From Actinomycetospora sp. TBRC 11914 (GTDB taxonomy: Bacteria; Actinomycetota; Actinomycetes; Mycobacteriales; Pseudonocardiaceae): a stretch of 40,849 nucleotides of DNA. A model generated the notes under the pieces. The model was not told the origin of the DNA and made no database searches. It worked only from the letters and a program-made list of their open reading frames with translations. Shown here in pieces: positions 31,812 through 40,149 of the stretch. Each line of letters starts with the position of its first letter. The first letter of the stretch is position 1. Both the position numbers and the translations under genes were made by a program. Location: NCBI RefSeq assembly GCF_012933465.1, contig NZ_JABBND010000034.1, positions 1-40,849 of the forward strand, in the 5' to 3' direction.

Positions 31812-31884
31812 GTGCGCTTCGCGCTCGTGAGCAGAAAGTGCCGCTATACCGACACTTTCTGCTCACGAGGCCGCAGGCCACCTA
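31809..31884. repeat. Palindromic intergenic repeat, copy 2
   Basis: A 17-bp perfect stem CTCGTGAGCAGAAAGTG (31824-31840) pairs with CACTTTCTGCTCACGAG (31853-31869). The outer ends TAGGTG (31809) and CACCTA (31879-31884) are also inverted. The first TAG is the stop of the alcohol dehydrogenase gene, and the last CTA is the stop (TAG on the minus strand) of the convergent lipid transferase gene. It shares TAGGTGnGCTTCGC and CGTGAGCA with copy 1 at 9769, while the AGAAAGTG arm is in the opposite orientation. Confidence 0.85.
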
Positions 31885-33618
31885 CTTGCGGAGCAGACGC
31901 AGCAACGCGGGCGGCCTGCCGCCGTAGCCCTCCGCCTCGAAGGCGGCCACGGCGATCCGCGGCAGGTCGCGCACCGCGTCGAACACGAGGAACCGTGGCA
32001 CCCAGGCGGGCGCGAACCGGGCGTTGAAGCGGTACAGCGTCTCGATCTGCCACCACCGCGACGCGATCCGCAGCAGCCGCGCCCACAGCCGCGCCACCGG
32101 CCCGGCCCCGATCCGCTCGCCGCGCTCCAGCGCCGACCGGAACACCGCGAAGTTCAGCGACACCTGCGCCACGCCCAGGCCCCGGCAGGCGGCCAGCAGG
32201 TCGGTGATCAAGAGCTCGTTCAGCCCGTTCTCGGTGACCGCCGGGTCGCGGATCATGAGGTCGAGCGAGAGCCCCTCGGTGCCCCACGGCACGAACTGCA
32301 GGATGCCCTTGGGGGTGTCCTCGAGGGCGGCGACGACGAGGACCGCCTCGGGGTCGGCCGCCGCGTCGGCGGCGCGGGAGAGCGCCATCGAGAAGCCGCG
32401 CTCGTCGGGCCCGCCGCGCCAGCGCGCCACGCAGGCCCGCAGCGTCGCGAGCTCGGTCTCGGGAATGTCGTGCAGCCGCCGGGCCGTGGTCTCGTATCCG
32501 GCGCGCTTGATCCGCGACACCGCCTGGCGGACCGTGCGCATCGCGCGGCCCTGCAGCGAGAAGGTCGCGACGTCGACCACGGCCTCGTCGCCGAGCTCCA
32601 GCGCGTCGAGCCCCGCCTCGCGGGCCCACACCCGGGCGCCGGTCTCCGAGCAGCCCAGGACCGCGGGCACCCACCCGAAGCGCCGGCACCGCCCGACGAA
32701 CGCCTCGATCGCCCCCGGCCACGCCTCGACATCGCCGAGCGGGTCACCGGAGGCGAGCGCCACCCCGGTCACCACCCGGTAGGCCACGGCGGCCTTGCCG
32801 GAGGACGAGAACACCACCGACTTGTCGCGGCGCAGCGCGAAGTAGCCGAGCGAGTCCGCGGCGCCGTGGCGGTCGAGCAGCGCCCGGATGCCGGCGACGT
32901 CCTCGGCCGAGAGCTGGGGGCGGGGCTCGGCCGAGCGCAGCAGGAAGTACCCGCCGAGCAGCAGTGCGCCGATCCCGAAGCTGAGCCCGACGGCGGCGGT
33001 GAGGTCGTCGTACCAGTCGAGCCGGAACTCGACCGAGCCCTCGACCCCGATGAGCGAGAGCGCCGCGTGCGCGAACTTCTCCCCCGGCGAGGGCCGCCCG
33101 ACCAGGAAGGACGGCCGGACGAAGAACAGCATCGCGCTGACGATGACGAAGCCCGCCGCGAGCAGCTGCACCACCAGGCGGACCGCGACGAACCGGCCCA
33201 CGGAGTCCGGGACCGCGTCGAACTCCCGCCGGGTGAGCAGCAGGCCGATCAGGAGGACGACGGCGACGCAGAGCGGCGGGATCGGGTGCCGGCCCAGGGC
33301 GTGGGAGGCGATGATCACCACGCACATCAGCACGGCCAGCTGCCAGGCCCGCCGTTTGCGCCGCCGCAGGCCGGTGGCCAGCAGCATCAGCCCGACGCCC
33401 GCCGTGGCGAGGATGACCGTCCCCACCAGCGAGGCCTCCACGGGCAGGCCGAACCACGCCATCGGCTCGAGCCGCCGCCGCGCCGCCGGCGCGAACACCG
33501 AGAAGATCGACAGCAGCCCGACGATGCGGGCCGACCACACGACGACGACGGCGATCCGGGCTCGCCGGCGCCGTTCGGAACGGACCTCGCCCTCGGCCAG
33601 GTCGTGCGTGGTCGTCAC
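31882..33618 (-). CDS. MprF/LysX-like phosphatidylglycerol aminoacyltransferase (DUF2156)
   Basis: 578 residues from the start at 33618. About six membrane helices occupy residues 21-230. The soluble part ~236-560 is the DUF2156 catalytic domain with family stretches GVALASGDPLGDVEAWPGAI, VARWRGGPDERGFSMALSRA and SRWWQIETLYRFNARFAPAW, plus FLVFD near the end. It uses an aminoacyl-tRNA (Lys or similar) to modify phosphatidylglycerol, lowering envelope charge and raising resistance to cationic peptides. The lysyl-tRNA synthetase domain found in mycobacterial LysX is absent, so it must take aminoacyl-tRNA made elsewhere. Its stop lies within the palindromic repeat. Confidence 0.88.
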   Translation of the reverse strand: MTTTHDLAEGEVRSERRRRARIAVVVVWSARIVGLLSIFSVFAPAARRRLEPMAWFGLPVEASLVGTVILATAGVGLMLLATGLRRRKRRAWQLAVLMCVVIIASHALGRHPIPPLCVAVVLLIGLLLTRREFDAVPDSVGRFVAVRLVVQLLAAGFVIVSAMLFFVRPSFLVGRPSPGEKFAHAALSLIGVEGSVEFRLDWYDDLTAAVGLSFGIGALLLGGYFLLRSAEPRPQLSAEDVAGIRALLDRHGAADSLGYFALRRDKSVVFSSSGKAAVAYRVVTGVALASGDPLGDVEAWPGAIEAFVGRCRRFGWVPAVLGCSETGARVWAREAGLDALELGDEAVVDVATFSLQGRAMRTVRQAVSRIKRAGYETTARRLHDIPETELATLRACVARWRGGPDERGFSMALSRAADAAADPEAVLVVAALEDTPKGILQFVPWGTEGLSLDLMIRDPAVTENGLNELLITDLLAACRGLGVAQVSLNFAVFRSALERGERIGAGPVARLWARLLRIASRWWQIETLYRFNARFAPAWVPRFLVFDAVRDLPRIAVAAFEAEGYGGRPPALLRLLRK

Positions 33619-33658
33619 ACCGTCGTCCTCCGGCTTCGCTGCCAGTCTCCTCGCGACG

Positions 33659-34399
33659 TCAGCGCAAGTGTGCGTCGAACCAGTTCAGCACGCGGTTGCG
33701 CGCCTCCGATCGGGTGGCCGCCCCGTCCCGCTCCTCGAGGGGATCCGATTGCACCGGCGACGCCTCGTCGGCGTCGAAGCGGTGCTCGGCGGAGGGGAAG
33801 ACCACGACGTCGACGATCGCCCCCGAGGCGTGCGCGGCCTCGCGGAGGCGGTCCACGTCGGAGGGGTCCACGGGGTCGCCGGTCTCGCCGTAGAGCCCGA
33901 GCCAGGGGCAGGTGAGCTCCCCGACGACGTCGACCAGCGCCGGCAGACCGTCGGCCAGCGGCTTCTGCACCCCGGCCGCGGCGATCGTGACCGCCGCCCC
34001 CAGCGCGCGCTGCGAGGCGACGACGAGCGCCGCCGTCGCCCCCAGGTCGAACCCGAGGACGCCCATGCGGTCCGAGGGCACCCCGTGGTCGGCCAACCAC
34101 CCGAACAAGGCGTCGGAGTCGGCGAGGACGGAGGCCCCGGAGACCCGGGCGGCGCCCTCGGAGACCGAGGCGGCGTCGTCGAACCGGGCGGCGCCCTCGC
34201 GGTGGAACAGGTGCGGGGCGACGGCGAGCCAGCCCTCGTCGGCCAGCCCCTCGACGAGGCGCTCGGTCCGCTCGGTGACGCCCCGCGCGGAGTGCAGCAC
34301 GACGATCCCCCCGCGCACCGCCCCGCTGTCCGGCTCGCCGACGGTCACCGCGAGCTCGGTCTCGTCGACCAGCGGGATCGTCTCCGTCCGCGTCGTCAT
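33659..34399 (-). CDS. Dienelactone-hydrolase-fold protein with Asp at nucleophile site
   Basis: 246 residues from the ATG at 34399 (GTG at 34405 is possible). Alpha/beta-hydrolase fold with GGIVVLHSARGVTERTERLV, the turn GVLGFDLGAT (D118) where dienelactone hydrolases have Cys, a likely acid D175/D178 (GETGDPVDP) and the histidine H206 (PSAEHRFD). With Asp as nucleophile it could act in the manner of haloalkane dehalogenases or epoxide hydrolases, or be inactive. It diverges from the aminotransferase at 34487. Confidence 0.82.
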   Translation of the reverse strand: MTTRTETIPLVDETELAVTVGEPDSGAVRGGIVVLHSARGVTERTERLVEGLADEGWLAVAPHLFHREGAARFDDAASVSEGAARVSGASVLADSDALFGWLADHGVPSDRMGVLGFDLGATAALVVASQRALGAAVTIAAAGVQKPLADGLPALVDVVGELTCPWLGLYGETGDPVDPSDVDRLREAAHASGAIVDVVVFPSAEHRFDADEASPVQSDPLEERDGAATRSEARNRVLNWFDAHLR

Positions 34400-34486
34400 G
34401 GTCACCAGCCTTCCACGTCGTGTTCCGTGTGGCGGGAGCAGGCCGCGTCCGGACGGCGTCCGTGACCTGCGCATTACCGTGGGGGT

Positions 34487-35545
34487 GTGACCGCACCGAC
34501 CCCGCTGCGCCCCGACCTGTCCTCGCTGCCCGCCTACGTCGCCGGGCGCACCGTCGCGGGCGCGGTCAAGCTCGCGAGCAACGAGGTCGCGCTGCCCCCG
34601 CACCCGACGGTGCAGGCCGCGGTGGCCGAGGCCGTCGCCGCGGGCAACCGGTACCCCGACATCACCGTCACCGCGCTCACCCGCCGGCTCGCCGCGCACC
34701 ACGGGGTGGCGCCGGAGCGGATCGCGGTCGGCTGCGGGTCGGTGGCGCTGTGCCAGCAGCTGGTGTCGGCGGTCTGCTCGCCGGGCGACGAGGTGGTGTT
34801 CGCGTGGCGGTCCTTCGAGGCCTACCCGATCGTGACGCTCATCGGGCATGCCACCGCGGTCCCGGTGCCGCTGACCCCGGGCCACGTCCACGACCTCGAC
34901 GCCATGGCCGACGCGATCACCGACCGCACCCGCGTCGTGTTCGTCTGCAACCCGAACAACCCGACCGGCACCGCGGTCCGCCGCGCCGAACTCGAGGCGT
35001 TCCTCGCGCGCGTCCCCGACCACGTGCTCGTCGTGCTCGACGAGGCCTACCGCGAGTTCGTGTCCGACCCCGACGTCCCGGACGGGCTCACCCTGTTCGA
35101 TGCCCATCCCCACGTCGTCGTGCTCCGCACCTTCTCCAAGGCCCACCGGCTGGCGGGCCTGCGGGTCGGCTACGCGATCGGGCCGGCCGACCTCGCGGCG
35201 GCGCTGAAGAGCGTGTCCGTGCCGTTCTCGGTGTCCTCGCCCGCGCAGGCGGCCGCGATCGCCGCGCTCGACGTCCTCGACGAGCTCCTCGCCGACGCCC
35301 GCGACGCGGTCGGCGAGCTGGGCCGGATGGCGACGGCGCTGCGCGGGATGGGCTACGAGGTCCCCGAGTCGCAGGCGAACTTCCTCTGGCTGCCGCTCGG
35401 GGAGCGCACCCAGGCCTTCACCGACCACGCGCTCGATCACAAGGTCGTCGTGCGGGGCTTCTCCCCGGACGGCGTGAGGATCTCGGCCGGGGCCCCGGAG
35501 GAGAACGACATGCTGATCGACGCGGCCTCGTCGTTCCCGCGCTGA
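34487..35545 (+). CDS. hisC: Histidinol-phosphate/aromatic aminotransferase (HisC/Pat type)
   Basis: 352 residues from the GTG at 34487. A fold-type I PLP enzyme: CNPNNPTG at 154-161, D185 in LVVLDEAY, and the Schiff-base lysine K218 in TFSKAHRLAGLRVGY. The short length and the SNEVALPPHPTV head are those of the HisC/Pat group. HisC makes histidinol phosphate; Pat acts on aromatic keto acids. No his genes are adjacent, so Pat is as likely, and the symbol is tentative. The last 109 bases overlap the 3' end of the convergent acyltransferase gene. Confidence 0.85.
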   Translation: MTAPTPLRPDLSSLPAYVAGRTVAGAVKLASNEVALPPHPTVQAAVAEAVAAGNRYPDITVTALTRRLAAHHGVAPERIAVGCGSVALCQQLVSAVCSPGDEVVFAWRSFEAYPIVTLIGHATAVPVPLTPGHVHDLDAMADAITDRTRVVFVCNPNNPTGTAVRRAELEAFLARVPDHVLVVLDEAYREFVSDPDVPDGLTLFDAHPHVVVLRTFSKAHRLAGLRVGYAIGPADLAAALKSVSVPFSVSSPAQAAAIAALDVLDELLADARDAVGELGRMATALRGMGYEVPESQANFLWLPLGERTQAFTDHALDHKVVVRGFSPDGVRISAGAPEENDMLIDAASSFPR

Positions 35546-36591
35546 ACGACCGCCCGACGACGGGTGAGGAGCCGGAACGCGGGACGTTCCACGAGGCGGG
35601 TGAGCAGCCAGCCGAGCAGGACCGCGAGCGCCACGACCCCGGCGAGCCGGCCCCACCCGGTGATGCCGAAGCCGTCCTGCGCGAGCCAGGCGGCGAAGTA
35701 GCCGAGCTGCTGGTTGACCAGGTAGACGCCGTAGGAGATGCCGGCGAGCCACCCGAGCAGGCGCGGCAGCGGGCCCACCCGGAGGAAGTCCCAGTCCGGC
35801 CCGAGGGTGGCCGCGGCGACGAGCAGGCAGGCGAGCGCGAGCACGATCGCGGAGTCGGCGTCGGGAGTGATCACCGCCTCCGCCAGCACGCCCGCCGCGC
35901 TGAGCGCGGCCAGGTGGGTCACCGAGATCCGCCCCCGCCCGGCCAGCCACATCGCGAGCCCGACCGCGAACAGCTGCCAGCGCCACATGACGAAGCCGTT
36001 CGAGAGCGTCGCGAGCCAGCCGGTGGCGCACTCGGCAAGCAGGACCGGGACGACGACGCCGGCCCACGCGAGCGCGGGGAGCGCCGCCGGGTGGCGCCAG
36101 AGGTCGCGGCCGAGCAGCCCGACGGCGAGCGCCGCGAGCGTGAACACCCCGATCTGCAGCGGCAGCGTCCAGTACGAGTGGTCGATGTACGTGACCGACG
36201 GGTCGAAGCTCTGGACCAGCAGGAGGTTCCCGACCAGGTCCCGCTCGCCGGGGCGCCAGTAGCCGTGGTCGGCGGCCAGGAGCGTCGCGCCGTACGTGAC
36301 GAGCACCGCTGCCAGGTAGGCGGGCAGCAGGCGGGAGAGGCGCTGCCACCACCACCGGGCCGGCCGGCGCTTCGCCAGCGTGACGCAGACGAAGTAGGCG
36401 GAGACCACCATGAGCGTGTTCGCGCCCGCCTGGACGCTCCAGGTGAACGGCGGCGCGGCCAGCCACGGCATGACGCCCTGGGCGGTGAAGGTGGCGTGCT
36501 GGACGACCACGCTGGCCACCGCGAGGACGCGGATGACGTCCCAGCTCAGGCGTCGTCCGCCGGTCGCGGCCGGCTTCTCGGGGACGGTCAT
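35437..36591 (-). CDS. Acyltransferase 3 family membrane protein
   Basis: 384 residues from the start at 36591. About ten membrane helices with the family signatures at the head (SWDVIRVLAVASVVVQHATF, with the active-site His), the RLSRLLPAYLAAVLVTYGAT block and the FSISYG-like GISYGVYLVNQQLGYF near the end. Such enzymes acetylate or acylate cell-envelope sugars. The acyltransferase fold ends around residue 350; the last ~36 residues lie on the antisense of the hisC end and may be a read-through tail without function. Confidence 0.85.
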   Translation of the reverse strand: MTVPEKPAATGGRRLSWDVIRVLAVASVVVQHATFTAQGVMPWLAAPPFTWSVQAGANTLMVVSAYFVCVTLAKRRPARWWWQRLSRLLPAYLAAVLVTYGATLLAADHGYWRPGERDLVGNLLLVQSFDPSVTYIDHSYWTLPLQIGVFTLAALAVGLLGRDLWRHPAALPALAWAGVVVPVLLAECATGWLATLSNGFVMWRWQLFAVGLAMWLAGRGRISVTHLAALSAAGVLAEAVITPDADSAIVLALACLLVAAATLGPDWDFLRVGPLPRLLGWLAGISYGVYLVNQQLGYFAAWLAQDGFGITGWGRLAGVVALAVLLGWLLTRLVERPAFRLLTRRRAVVQRGNDEAASISMSFSSGAPAEILTPSGEKPRTTTL

Positions 36592-36768
36592 CGGCCGCCG
36601 ACGCTACGGAGAGCTGCTGAGGGGTCGCTGAGAGCCGCCCACGACGCAGGTGAGCAGCGCCGCGTTGGCGGCCGGCGGCCCGGTGGGTACGACGGGCGGA
36701 CGAGCGGGGCGACTGGGACGATGCGGCGCGATCACGTGCCGCCCCGGCGCGTCGGGAGAGGGAGCACG

Positions 36769-37455
36769 ATGCGGACCTGGCGGTTCTCGCCCGTCTCCCA
36801 CCCGGCCGAGGAGCTCGACGAGATCGCGCGGTACGAGCTCAACTACGACCCCTCGACGACGGGCGGCAAGGGCTGGCACCACGACCGGCTGCGCCACCCC
36901 CTCGCCGTCGAGGACCCCGGCGACCCCGAGCCCGGCGGGCCGTGGGAGATCGCCTGTGCCCTCGTGCACGACTACGAGTTCGCCGACCGCCGCATCATGT
37001 CGGCGATGTTCCACGCGAAGGCGCCGCTGGTCGGCCGGGACATGCTCCTCGAGGGCCGATTCCTCGTGCTGCGCTTCCCGATGGGCGTGCGGGTGGACGC
37101 CGAGATCGACGAGACCCGCGAGCGCGCCGACGGCACCTCCGAGCGGGTGTGGGGCTGGAGCTACCGCACGCTGGAGCACCACCTCGAGCGCGGCCGGCTG
37201 GTCTACGAGGTCGTGAAGAACCTGACGACGGGCAAGGTCGAGTTCGTCATCACCGGGGTCTCCTCGCGGGCCTCGATCCCCAACCCGGTCATCGCGCTCG
37301 GCTTCGGAGTGTTCGGCCGGTTCACCCAGCGGCGCTTCTACCGGGCGGTCTCCGAGCGCCTCGAGGAGCGGGTGCGCCTCGTCCTCGAGGGCGGCGACCG
37401 CCCGGTCCCCGACCCCATCGGCCCCGACGACGTGGTGCGCGCCCCGTCGCGCTGA
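36769..37455 (+). CDS. DUF1990 (UPF0548) family protein
   Basis: 228 residues from the ATG at 36769 (GGGAGAGGGAGCACG upstream). Family stretches: HPLAVEDPGD, WGWSYRTLEHHLERGRLVYE and TTGKVEFVITGVSSRASIPN followed by PVIALGFGVFGRFTQRRFYR. A compact soluble protein, found in actinobacteria and plants, with no established biochemical role. It precedes the LtrA-like gene by 50 bp and may share its transcript. Confidence 0.85.
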   Translation: MRTWRFSPVSHPAEELDEIARYELNYDPSTTGGKGWHHDRLRHPLAVEDPGDPEPGGPWEIACALVHDYEFADRRIMSAMFHAKAPLVGRDMLLEGRFLVLRFPMGVRVDAEIDETRERADGTSERVWGWSYRTLEHHLERGRLVYEVVKNLTTGKVEFVITGVSSRASIPNPVIALGFGVFGRFTQRRFYRAVSERLEERVRLVLEGGDRPVPDPIGPDDVVRAPSR

Positions 37456-37505
37456 TACGGGACTGTTTCATCCCCCGTCGCTCCGCTCGCCCCGAATCAG
37501 ACAGG

Positions 37506-38726
37506 ATGCCGGGCGTGACCACGCCGCGCACCGAGTGGTTCCGCTCCATGACCGCCCGGGACCCGCACGAGGAGCACCGGGCCTCGTCGCCGTTGGAGCT
37601 GCTCTTCGACCTCACCATCGTGGTGGCGATCTCCACCGCGGCCGCGGAGCTCCACCACGCGATCAGCGAGGCGCACGTGCTCGCCGGGGTCCTCGGCTAC
37701 CTCGTGGTGTTCTTCGCCCTCTGGTGGGCCTGGCTGAACTTCACGTGGTTCGCGTCGGCCTACGACTGCGACGACGCCCTGTACCGCGTGCTCGTGGTCC
37801 TCAAGATGGCCGGCATCCTCGTCCTCGCGGTCGGCATCCCGGCGGCGTTCGAGCACTTCGACATCGGCACCGTCGTGCTCGGGTACACGATCATGCGGGT
37901 CGCGATGGTCGCGCTGTGGTTGCGCGCCTCGCATGGCGACCCGGCCCGGGCCGCGGTGACCCGGGCCTACGCCCTGGGCCTCACGGTCATCCAGATCCTC
38001 TGGATCGGGCTGGTGTTCGTCCCGGTCCCGTGGTCCTTCGTCGGGTTCGTCGTCCTGGTGATCGGCGAGCTGTGCGTGCCGCTGTTCGCCGAGTCCCGCG
38101 AGGTCGCCACGGAGGCCGGCCCCGGCGGCACCACGTGGCACCCCGAGCACATCGCCGAGCGCTACGGCCTGCTGACGCTGATCGTGCTCGGCGAGGTGAT
38201 CCTCGGCATCACCGGCGCGTTCGGCCCGGCGCTGTCCGAGCGGGGCTTCTCGATCTCGCTGCTCCTGCTCGGCGTCGGCGGCCTGCTCGTCGTCGTCGGC
38301 CTCTGGTGGATCTACTTCCTCGCCGGCGACGACGAGGGCCTGACCTCCCAGCGGGTGGCGTTCCTGTGGGGCTACGGGCACTACGTCGTGTTCGCGGGGG
38401 TCGCCGCAACCGGCGCCGGGATCGAGGTGGCCGTCGACGCCGAGGAGCACACCTCCCACGTCTCCGTGACGACGGCGGCGTTCTCGATCGCCGTGCCGAT
38501 CGCGCTGGTCCTCGTCGTGCTCACGCTGCTGCGGCGGCTGACGTGGGCGCCGGGGTCCATCTCCTACGGAGCCGTGGCCCTCGGCGTCGTCGGGGTGCTG
38601 GCGTGCGCGGCCCTGGCCGGGCTCGTCGGCATCGGCCTGTCCGTCCTGCTCATGGGCCTGGTGCTCGCCGGGATGCTCCTGGCCTACCTGCTCCGCCTGC
38701 GTCGTCGGGCAGCCGTCGGCGTCTGA
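37506..38726 (+). CDS. Low-temperature-requirement A (LtrA)-like membrane protein
   Basis: 406 residues from the ATG at 37506; a GTG at 37515 (VTTPRTEWFR) is also possible. After the conserved head SSPLELLFDLTIVVAISTAA there are about ten to eleven membrane helices, with the family's AERYGLLTLIVLGEVILGIT block in the middle. LtrA proteins are needed for growth in the cold in Listeria, but their molecular role is unknown. The head motif and helix pattern make the family call firm. Confidence 0.85.
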   Translation: MPGVTTPRTEWFRSMTARDPHEEHRASSPLELLFDLTIVVAISTAAAELHHAISEAHVLAGVLGYLVVFFALWWAWLNFTWFASAYDCDDALYRVLVVLKMAGILVLAVGIPAAFEHFDIGTVVLGYTIMRVAMVALWLRASHGDPARAAVTRAYALGLTVIQILWIGLVFVPVPWSFVGFVVLVIGELCVPLFAESREVATEAGPGGTTWHPEHIAERYGLLTLIVLGEVILGITGAFGPALSERGFSISLLLLGVGGLLVVVGLWWIYFLAGDDEGLTSQRVAFLWGYGHYVVFAGVAATGAGIEVAVDAEEHTSHVSVTTAAFSIAVPIALVLVVLTLLRRLTWAPGSISYGAVALGVVGVLACAALAGLVGIGLSVLLMGLVLAGMLLAYLLRLRRRAAVGV

Positions 38727-38737
38727 CCCCCTGCGGG

Positions 38738-39316
38738 TCAGCGGCGCGGGTCGGCGCGGCCCAGGAGCCCGGCCAGGCGGTCGATGGCCGGGGCGTCGTC
38801 CTCGACCGGCACGGCCGGTGCGAACGGGAGCCCGGCGCGGTCGCGCGTCGCGAACACCGACCCGGTGAACGCGATGCCGGCCTCGGCGAGGTCGTCGGGG
38901 AGACCGGTCGGGTCCTGGCCGGAGCCCACGGCCACGTCCCAGCCGTGCACGAGCGCCTCGATCGTGCGCAGCTGGACGGCGACCGGCGCGGGGACGGTGC
39001 CGAACGGGACGGTGACCGTGCCGGCCAGGACACCGGGAGCGGCGAGGCCCGCGACGAGGGCCTCCGCCGAGCTCCGGAGGCGCGGCGCGAGCGACCCCGC
39101 GACCGCGTCCGCCGGATCGGGGCCGAGCGAGCGGGCCACGGCGAGGTTGCCGGCGATGACGTGCTCGACGACGTCGGCCACGGTCCAGTCCGTGCACGGG
39201 GTCGGGGCGTCGCGGCGGTCGGCGGGGACCGCCTCGACGATCGCGGCGGCCGCGTCGAATGCCCGCTCGAGGTCGGCCAGCGGGCCGGGGGTGGGGCGGG
39301 TCACGGGCGACATCAT
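38738..39316 (-). CDS. TIGR03086-type metal-binding (mycothiol/DinB-like) protein
   Basis: 192 residues from the start at 39316. The four-helix DinB-like fold has the family motif PTPCTDWTVADVVEHVIAGN (metal ligand H52) and the later LVHGWDVAVGSGQDPTGLP. Same broad family as the gene at 17247 but without the SCP2 domain. Probably a metal-dependent, mycothiol-linked transferase or detoxification enzyme. The DUF998 gene starts its 3' end 10 bp away on the same strand. Confidence 0.83.
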   Translation of the reverse strand: MMSPVTRPTPGPLADLERAFDAAAAIVEAVPADRRDAPTPCTDWTVADVVEHVIAGNLAVARSLGPDPADAVAGSLAPRLRSSAEALVAGLAAPGVLAGTVTVPFGTVPAPVAVQLRTIEALVHGWDVAVGSGQDPTGLPDDLAEAGIAFTGSVFATRDRAGLPFAPAVPVEDDAPAIDRLAGLLGRADPRR

Positions 39317-39325
39317 GCCCCGGTC

Positions 39326-40081
39326 TCAGACCGCGGGCGTCAACAGCGGCGTCCGCCGGTAGAGGTCGACGGAGACGACGGCCAGCCACGTCCAGACCAG
39401 GACCACCCCGACCCAGAAGCCGAGCACGACGACCGGACTCGCCGATCCGCTCGCGACGCCGAGGAAGGCCAGCAGGAAGACCACGCCGGTGACCCGTGAG
39501 AACCAGGCGGTGCCGGCGCGGCCCGCGGCGGCGTAGTGCCGGGCGAGGACGAGGGCGCCGACGACCAGGCACAGGAAGCCGAGGCCGCCGAAGAGGAGGT
39601 GCCCGAGCCCGCCGACGCCGATCGCGGCGGGCGGTGCGTCGGGAGTTCCGGGCGGGAAGCCGTAGGCCGGGTCGGCCGGGAAGACGCCGGCCCCGACGAG
39701 CCCGACGCCGTAGGCGCCCACCAGCCGCGGCCCCCAGACGGTGCCGGGCCCGCCGCCGACCACCCGCAGCGACCGCGCCATCCCGACGGCGGCGGCGATC
39801 GTCATGAGCCCGGTGAGGACGAGGTTCCCGATCTGAATCCAGCCGAGCGGACCGTTCGCGAGCAGACTGAGGTCGTGGCGGGTGAGGTCGAAGCCGCTGC
39901 GGGTGAGGCCCTGGACGAGGCCGACCACGACGTAGAACGGCCCGGCGACGATGCCGTAGCCGAGCAGTGAGCGGGTCACGGCCGCGGTCCGGTCAGCGTC
40001 GCCGCGGCCGACGAGCGGGCTGCCGGAGGGTCCGGTCGGCCGGGCCCCGCCCACCGGGTTGGACTGCTCGGTACCGCTCAT
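39326..40081 (-). CDS. DUF998 family membrane protein
   Basis: 251 residues from the start at 40081. A 40-residue polar head is followed by six to seven membrane helices, with the family signature FDLTRHDLSLLANGPLGWIQ followed by IGNLVLTGLM. Conserved but unassigned in function. It is divergent from the TetR gene at 40150 (68-bp gap with CGGTACCG palindromes), the usual layout of a TetR regulator and its membrane target, so TetR probably controls this gene. Confidence 0.85.
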   Translation of the reverse strand: MSGTEQSNPVGGARPTGPSGSPLVGRGDADRTAAVTRSLLGYGIVAGPFYVVVGLVQGLTRSGFDLTRHDLSLLANGPLGWIQIGNLVLTGLMTIAAAVGMARSLRVVGGGPGTVWGPRLVGAYGVGLVGAGVFPADPAYGFPPGTPDAPPAAIGVGGLGHLLFGGLGFLCLVVGALVLARHYAAAGRAGTAWFSRVTGVVFLLAFLGVASGSASPVVVLGFWVGVVLVWTWLAVVSVDLYRRTPLLTPAV

Positions 40082-40120
40082 GGACCGGACAGTACTGGGC
40101 TCGGTACCGTAGGGTCCAGT
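40066..40120. promoter_or_regulatory. Candidate TetR operator with repeated GCTCGGTACCG
   Basis: GCTCGGTACCG occurs at 40066-40076 and again at 40099-40109, 33 bp (about three turns) apart; its core CGGTACCG is a palindrome. ACTGG (40094) and CCAGT (40116) form an outer inverted pair around the second copy. It lies in the gap between divergent DUF998 and TetR genes, the expected place of the operator. Confidence 0.5.
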
Positions 40121-40149
40121 GCCGACCCGGCGAGATCGGAGGGCGGCGG

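Noticed and set aside
34420..37455. Very long plus-strand frame across hisC and the acyltransferase gene (1011 residues)
   Set aside because: Most of it is antisense or out-of-frame shadow rich in Arg/Gly. Only the last 228 codons (DUF1990 from 36769) are a real gene.
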